Shown piece by piece: positions 60,714 through 64,000 of a stretch of 64,000 nucleotides of DNA (position 1 is the stretch's first letter; the number at the start of each line of letters is the position of its first letter). The DNA lies in contig JAPYMA010000155.1 of NCBI GenBank assembly GCA_035041965.1, positions 1 through 64,000 of the forward strand, in the 5' to 3' direction. This DNA comes from Anisakis pegreffii (Eukaryota; Nematoda; Chromadorea; Rhabditida; Anisakidae). The notes under the pieces were generated by a model. It was given only the letters and a program-made list of their open reading frames with translations. It did no database searches and had not been told where the DNA came from. Both the position numbers and the translations under genes were made by a program.

Positions 60714-63700
60714 TAGGCTTAGGCTTAGGCTTAGGCTTAGGCTTAGGCTTAGGCTTAGGCTTAGGCTTAGGCTTAGGCTTAGGCTTAGGCTTAGGCTTAG
60801 GCTTAGGCTTAGGCTTAGGCTTAGGCTTAGGCTTAGGCTTAGGCTTAGGCTTAGGCTTAGGCTTAGGCTTAGGCTTAGGCTTAGGCTTAGGCTTAGGCTT
60901 AGGCTTAGGCTTAGGCTTAGGCTTAGGCTTAGGCTTAGGCTTAGGCTTAGGCTTAGGCTTAGGCTTAGGCTTAGGCTTAGGCTTAGGCTTAGGCTTAGGC
61001 TTAGGCTTAGGCTTAGGCTTAGGCTTAGGCTTAGGCTTAGGCTTAGGCTTAGGCTTAGGCTTAGGCTTAGGCTTAGGCTTAGGCTTAGGCTTAGGCTTAG
61101 GCTTAGGCTTAGGCTTAGGCTTAGGCTTAGGCTTAGGCTTAGGCTTAGGCTTAGGCTTAGGCTTAGGCTTAGGCTTAGGCTTAGGCTTAGGCTTAGGCTT
61201 AGGCTTAGGCTTAGGCTTAGGCTTAGGCTTAGGCTTAGGCTTAGGCTTAGGCTTAGGCTTAGGCTTAGGCTTAGGCTTAGGCTTAGGCTTAGGCTTAGGC
61301 TTAGGCTTAGGCTTAGGCTTAGGCTTAGGCTTAGGCTTAGGCTTAGGCTTAGGCTTAGGCTTAGGCTTAGGCTTAGGCTTAGGCTTAGGCTTAGGCTTAG
61401 GCTTAGGCTTAGGCTTAGGCTTAGGCTTAGGCTTAGGCTTAGGCTTAGGCTTAGGCTTAGGCTTAGGCTTAGGCTTAGGCTTAGGCTTAGGCTTAGGCTT
61501 AGGCTTAGGCTTAGGCTTAGGCTTAGGCTTAGGCTTAGGCTTAGGCTTAGGCTTAGGCTTAGGCTTAGGCTTAGGCTTAGGCTTAGGCTTAGGCTTAGGC
61601 TTAGGCTTAGGCTTAGGCTTAGGCTTAGGCTTAGGCTTAGGCTTAGGCTTAGGCTTAGGCTTAGGCTTAGGCTTAGGCTTAGGCTTAGGCTTAGGCTTAG
61701 GCTTAGGCTTAGGCTTAGGCTTAGGCTTAGGCTTAGGCTTAGGCTTAGGCTTAGGCTTAGGCTTAGGCTTAGGCTTAGGCTTAGGCTTAGGCTTAGGCTT
61801 AGGCTTAGGCTTAGGCTTAGGCTTAGGCTTAGGCTTAGGCTTAGGCTTAGGCTTAGGCTTAGGCTTAGGCTTAGGCTTAGGCTTAGGCTTAGGCTTAGGC
61901 TTAGGCTTAGGCTTAGGCTTAGGCTTAGGCTTAGGCTTAGGCTTAGGCTTAGGCTTAGGCTTAGGCTTAGGCTTAGGCTTAGGCTTAGGCTTAGGCTTAG
62001 GCTTAGGCTTAGGCTTAGGCTTAGGCTTAGGCTTAGGCTTAGGCTTAGGCTTAGGCTTAGGCTTAGGCTTAGGCTTAGGCTTAGGCTTAGGCTTAGGCTT
62101 AGGCTTAGGCTTAGGCTTAGGCTTAGGCTTAGGCTTAGGCTTAGGCTTAGGCTTAGGCTTAGGCTTAGGCTTAGGCTTAGGCTTAGGCTTAGGCTTAGGC
62201 TTAGGCTTAGGCTTAGGCTTAGGCTTAGGCTTAGGCTTAGGCTTAGGCTTGGGCTTAGGCTTAGGCTTAGGCTTAGGCTTAGGCTTAGGCTTAGGCTTAG
62301 GCTTAGGCTTAGGCTTAGGCTTAGGCTTAGGCTTAGGCTTAGGCTTAGGCTTAGGCTTAGGCTTAGGCTTAGGCTTAGGCTTAGGCTTAGGCTTAGGCTT
62401 AGGCTTAGGCTTAGGCTTAGGCTTAGGCTTAGGCTTAGGCTTAGGCTTAGGCTTAGGCTTAGGCTTAGGCTTAGGCTTAGGCTTAGGCTTAGGCTTAGGC
62501 TTAGGCTTAGGCTTAGGCTTAGGCTTAGGCTTAGGCTTAGGCTTAGGCTTAGGCTTAGGCTTAGGCTTAGGCTTAGGCTTAGGCTTAGGCTTAGGCTTAG
62601 GCTTAGGCTTAGGCTTAGGCTTAGGCTTAGGCTTAGGCTTAGGCTTAGGCTTAGGCTTAGGCTTAGGCTTAGGCTTAGGCTTAGGCTTAGGCTTAGGCTT
62701 AGGCTTAGGCTTAGGCTTAGGCTTAGGCTTAGGCTTAGGCTTAGGCTTAGGCTTAGGCTTAGGCTTAGGCTTAGGCTTAGGCTTAGGCTTAGGCTTAGGC
62801 TTAGGCTTAGGCTTAGGCTTAGGCTTAGGCTTAGGCTTAGGCTTAGGCTTAGGCTTAGGCTTAGGCTTGGGCTTAGGCTTAGGCTTAGGCTTAGGCTTAG
62901 GCTTAGGCTTAGGCTTGGGCTTAGGCTTAGGCTTAGGCTTAGGCTTAGGCTTAGGCTTAGGCTTAGGCTTAGGCTTAGGCTTAGGCTTAGGCTTAGGCTT
63001 AGGCTTAGGCTTAGGCTTAGGCTTAGGCTTAGGCTTAGGCTTAGGCTTAGGCTTAGGCTTAGGCTTAGGCTTAGGCTTAGGCTTAGGCTTAGGCTTAGGC
63101 TTAGGCTTAGGCTTAGGCTTAGGCTTAGGCTTAGGCTTAGGCTTAGGCTTAGGCTTAGGCTTAGGCTTAGGCTTAGGCTTAGGCTTAGGCTTAGGCTTAG
63201 GCTTAGGCTTAGGCTTAGGCTTAGGCTTAGGCTTAGGCTTAGGCTTGGGCTTAGGCTTAGGCTTAGGCTTAGGCTTAGGCTTAGGCTTAGGCTTAGGCTT
63301 AGGCTTAGGCTTGGGCTTAGGCTTAGGCTTGGGCTTAGGCTTAGGCTTAGGCTTAGGCTTAGGCTTAGGCTTAGGCTTAGGCTTAGGCTTAGGCTTAGGC
63401 TTAGGCTTAGGCTTAGGCTTAGGCTTAGGCTTAGGCTTAGGCTTAGGCTTAGGCTTAGGCTTGGGCTTAGGCTTAGGCTTAGGCTTAGGCTTAGGCTTAG
63501 GCTTAGGCTTGGGCTTAGGCTTGAGGCTTGAGGCTTGGGCTTAGGCTTAGGCTTGGGCTTAGGCTTAGGCTTAGGCTTAGGCTTAGGCTTAGGCTTAGGC
63601 TTGAGGCTTAGGCTTGAGGCTTGGGCTTAGGCTTAGGCTTAGGCTTAGGCTTAGGCTTAGGCTTAGGCTTAGGCTTAGGCTTAGGGCTTAGGCTTAGGCT

Positions 63701-64000
63701 TAGGCTTAGGCTTGGGCTTAGGCTTAGGCTTGGGCTTGGGCTTGGGCTTGGGCTTAGGCTTGGGCTTGGGCTTGGGCTTAGGCTTGGGCTTAGGCTTGGG
63801 CTTGGGCTTAGGCTTAGGCTTAGGCTTAGGCTTAGGCTTAGGCTTAGGCTTAGGCTTGGGCTTGGGCTTAGGCTTAGGCTTAGGCTTAGGCTTAGGCTTA
63901 GGCTTGGGCTTGGGCTTAGGCTTAGGCTTGGGCTTAGGCTTAGGCTTAGGCTTAGGCTTAGGCTTAGGCTTAGGCTTAGGCTTAGGCTTAGGCTTAGGCT
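60714..64000 (+). repeat. Telomere, (TTAGGC)n, to window end
   Basis: About 3.29 kb (close to 548 units) of TTAGGC, the nematode telomere repeat, running to the last base. The G-rich strand points outwards, so the chromosome end is to the right. The first ~1.5 kb is perfect. TTGGGC variants start near 62,250 and become frequent after about 63,240, with TTGAGGC near 63,520-63,535 and 63,600-63,620 and one TTAGGGC near 63,680. The junction reads GATGAGGC followed by TTAGGC. Very long Arg-Leu or Gly-Leu frames here are repeat artefacts. Confidence 0.98.

Noticed and set aside
60601..63544. Open frames of 976 and 431 codons made of Arg-Leu or Gly-Leu repeats
   Set aside because: They are simple translations of the TTAGGC telomere array, whose 6-base unit never creates a stop in these frames.

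Overview
The window is the end of a nematode chromosome. From about 60,714 to the last base it is an almost pure array of TTAGGC, the nematode telomere unit. The G-rich strand reads 5'->3' outwards, so this is a right-hand chromosome end. The genes agree: small exons, GT..AG introns mostly ending in TTTCAG or TTTTAG, nematode-type ET cysteine modules, AT-rich intergenic DNA, and many (ATT)n or (AT)n runs that produce false poly-Ile, poly-Leu or poly-Asn frames. I cannot name the species.

The layout, left to right, is as follows. A Gln/Ser/Thr-rich first exon (1,275-2,381, +). A glycine-zipper membrane protein resembling C19orf12 (2,787-3,056, -). A four-exon gene for a secreted 231-residue protein of unknown family (5,565-7,644, +). 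A short signal-peptide ORF (11,901-12,092, +). Nucleoside diphosphate kinase, two exons giving exactly 152 residues (12,892-13,421, +). A type I membrane protein with repeated ET-type modules (15,727-19,604, +). An inositol-trisphosphate 3-kinase of at least 539 residues in ten exons (29,916 down to 23,097, -). A possible GPI-anchored ORF (31,333-31,659, +). vps-20/CHMP6 of ESCRT-III (37,200-39,721, +). A FAM91 orthologue of at least 15 exons (41,122-50,774, +). A transcription factor with two BTB domains and four C2H2 fingers (53,445-57,156, +). After that come about 3.5 kb with no gene, then the telomere.

The genes look independent, with no operon. vps-20 (ESCRT-III) and FAM91 (endosome-to-Golgi tethering) are neighbours and both act in endosomal traffic. 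vps-20, FAM91 and the BTB gene each carry a CCCCTGCG block upstream of the start codon.

Mobile DNA is the most informative accessory content. An RTE-clade retrotransposon, broken by two stops and a frameshift, lies antisense in a FAM91 intron. Two separate 223-bp repeats (27,691-27,913 and 58,248-58,470) carry the first ~50 bases and the last ~70 bases of that element joined at the same place, behind a ~95-bp leader of their own. They look like a SINE-like parasite of the RTE element. hAT-type elements sit in introns of FAM91 (1,208 bp with a perfect 8-bp target duplication, and an 89-bp MITE) and of vps-20. Other foldback elements and diverged tandem repeats fill the long intergenic stretches.

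Exon borders were read by eye from splice sites, reading-frame phase and remembered family sequence. No alignment or search was run.
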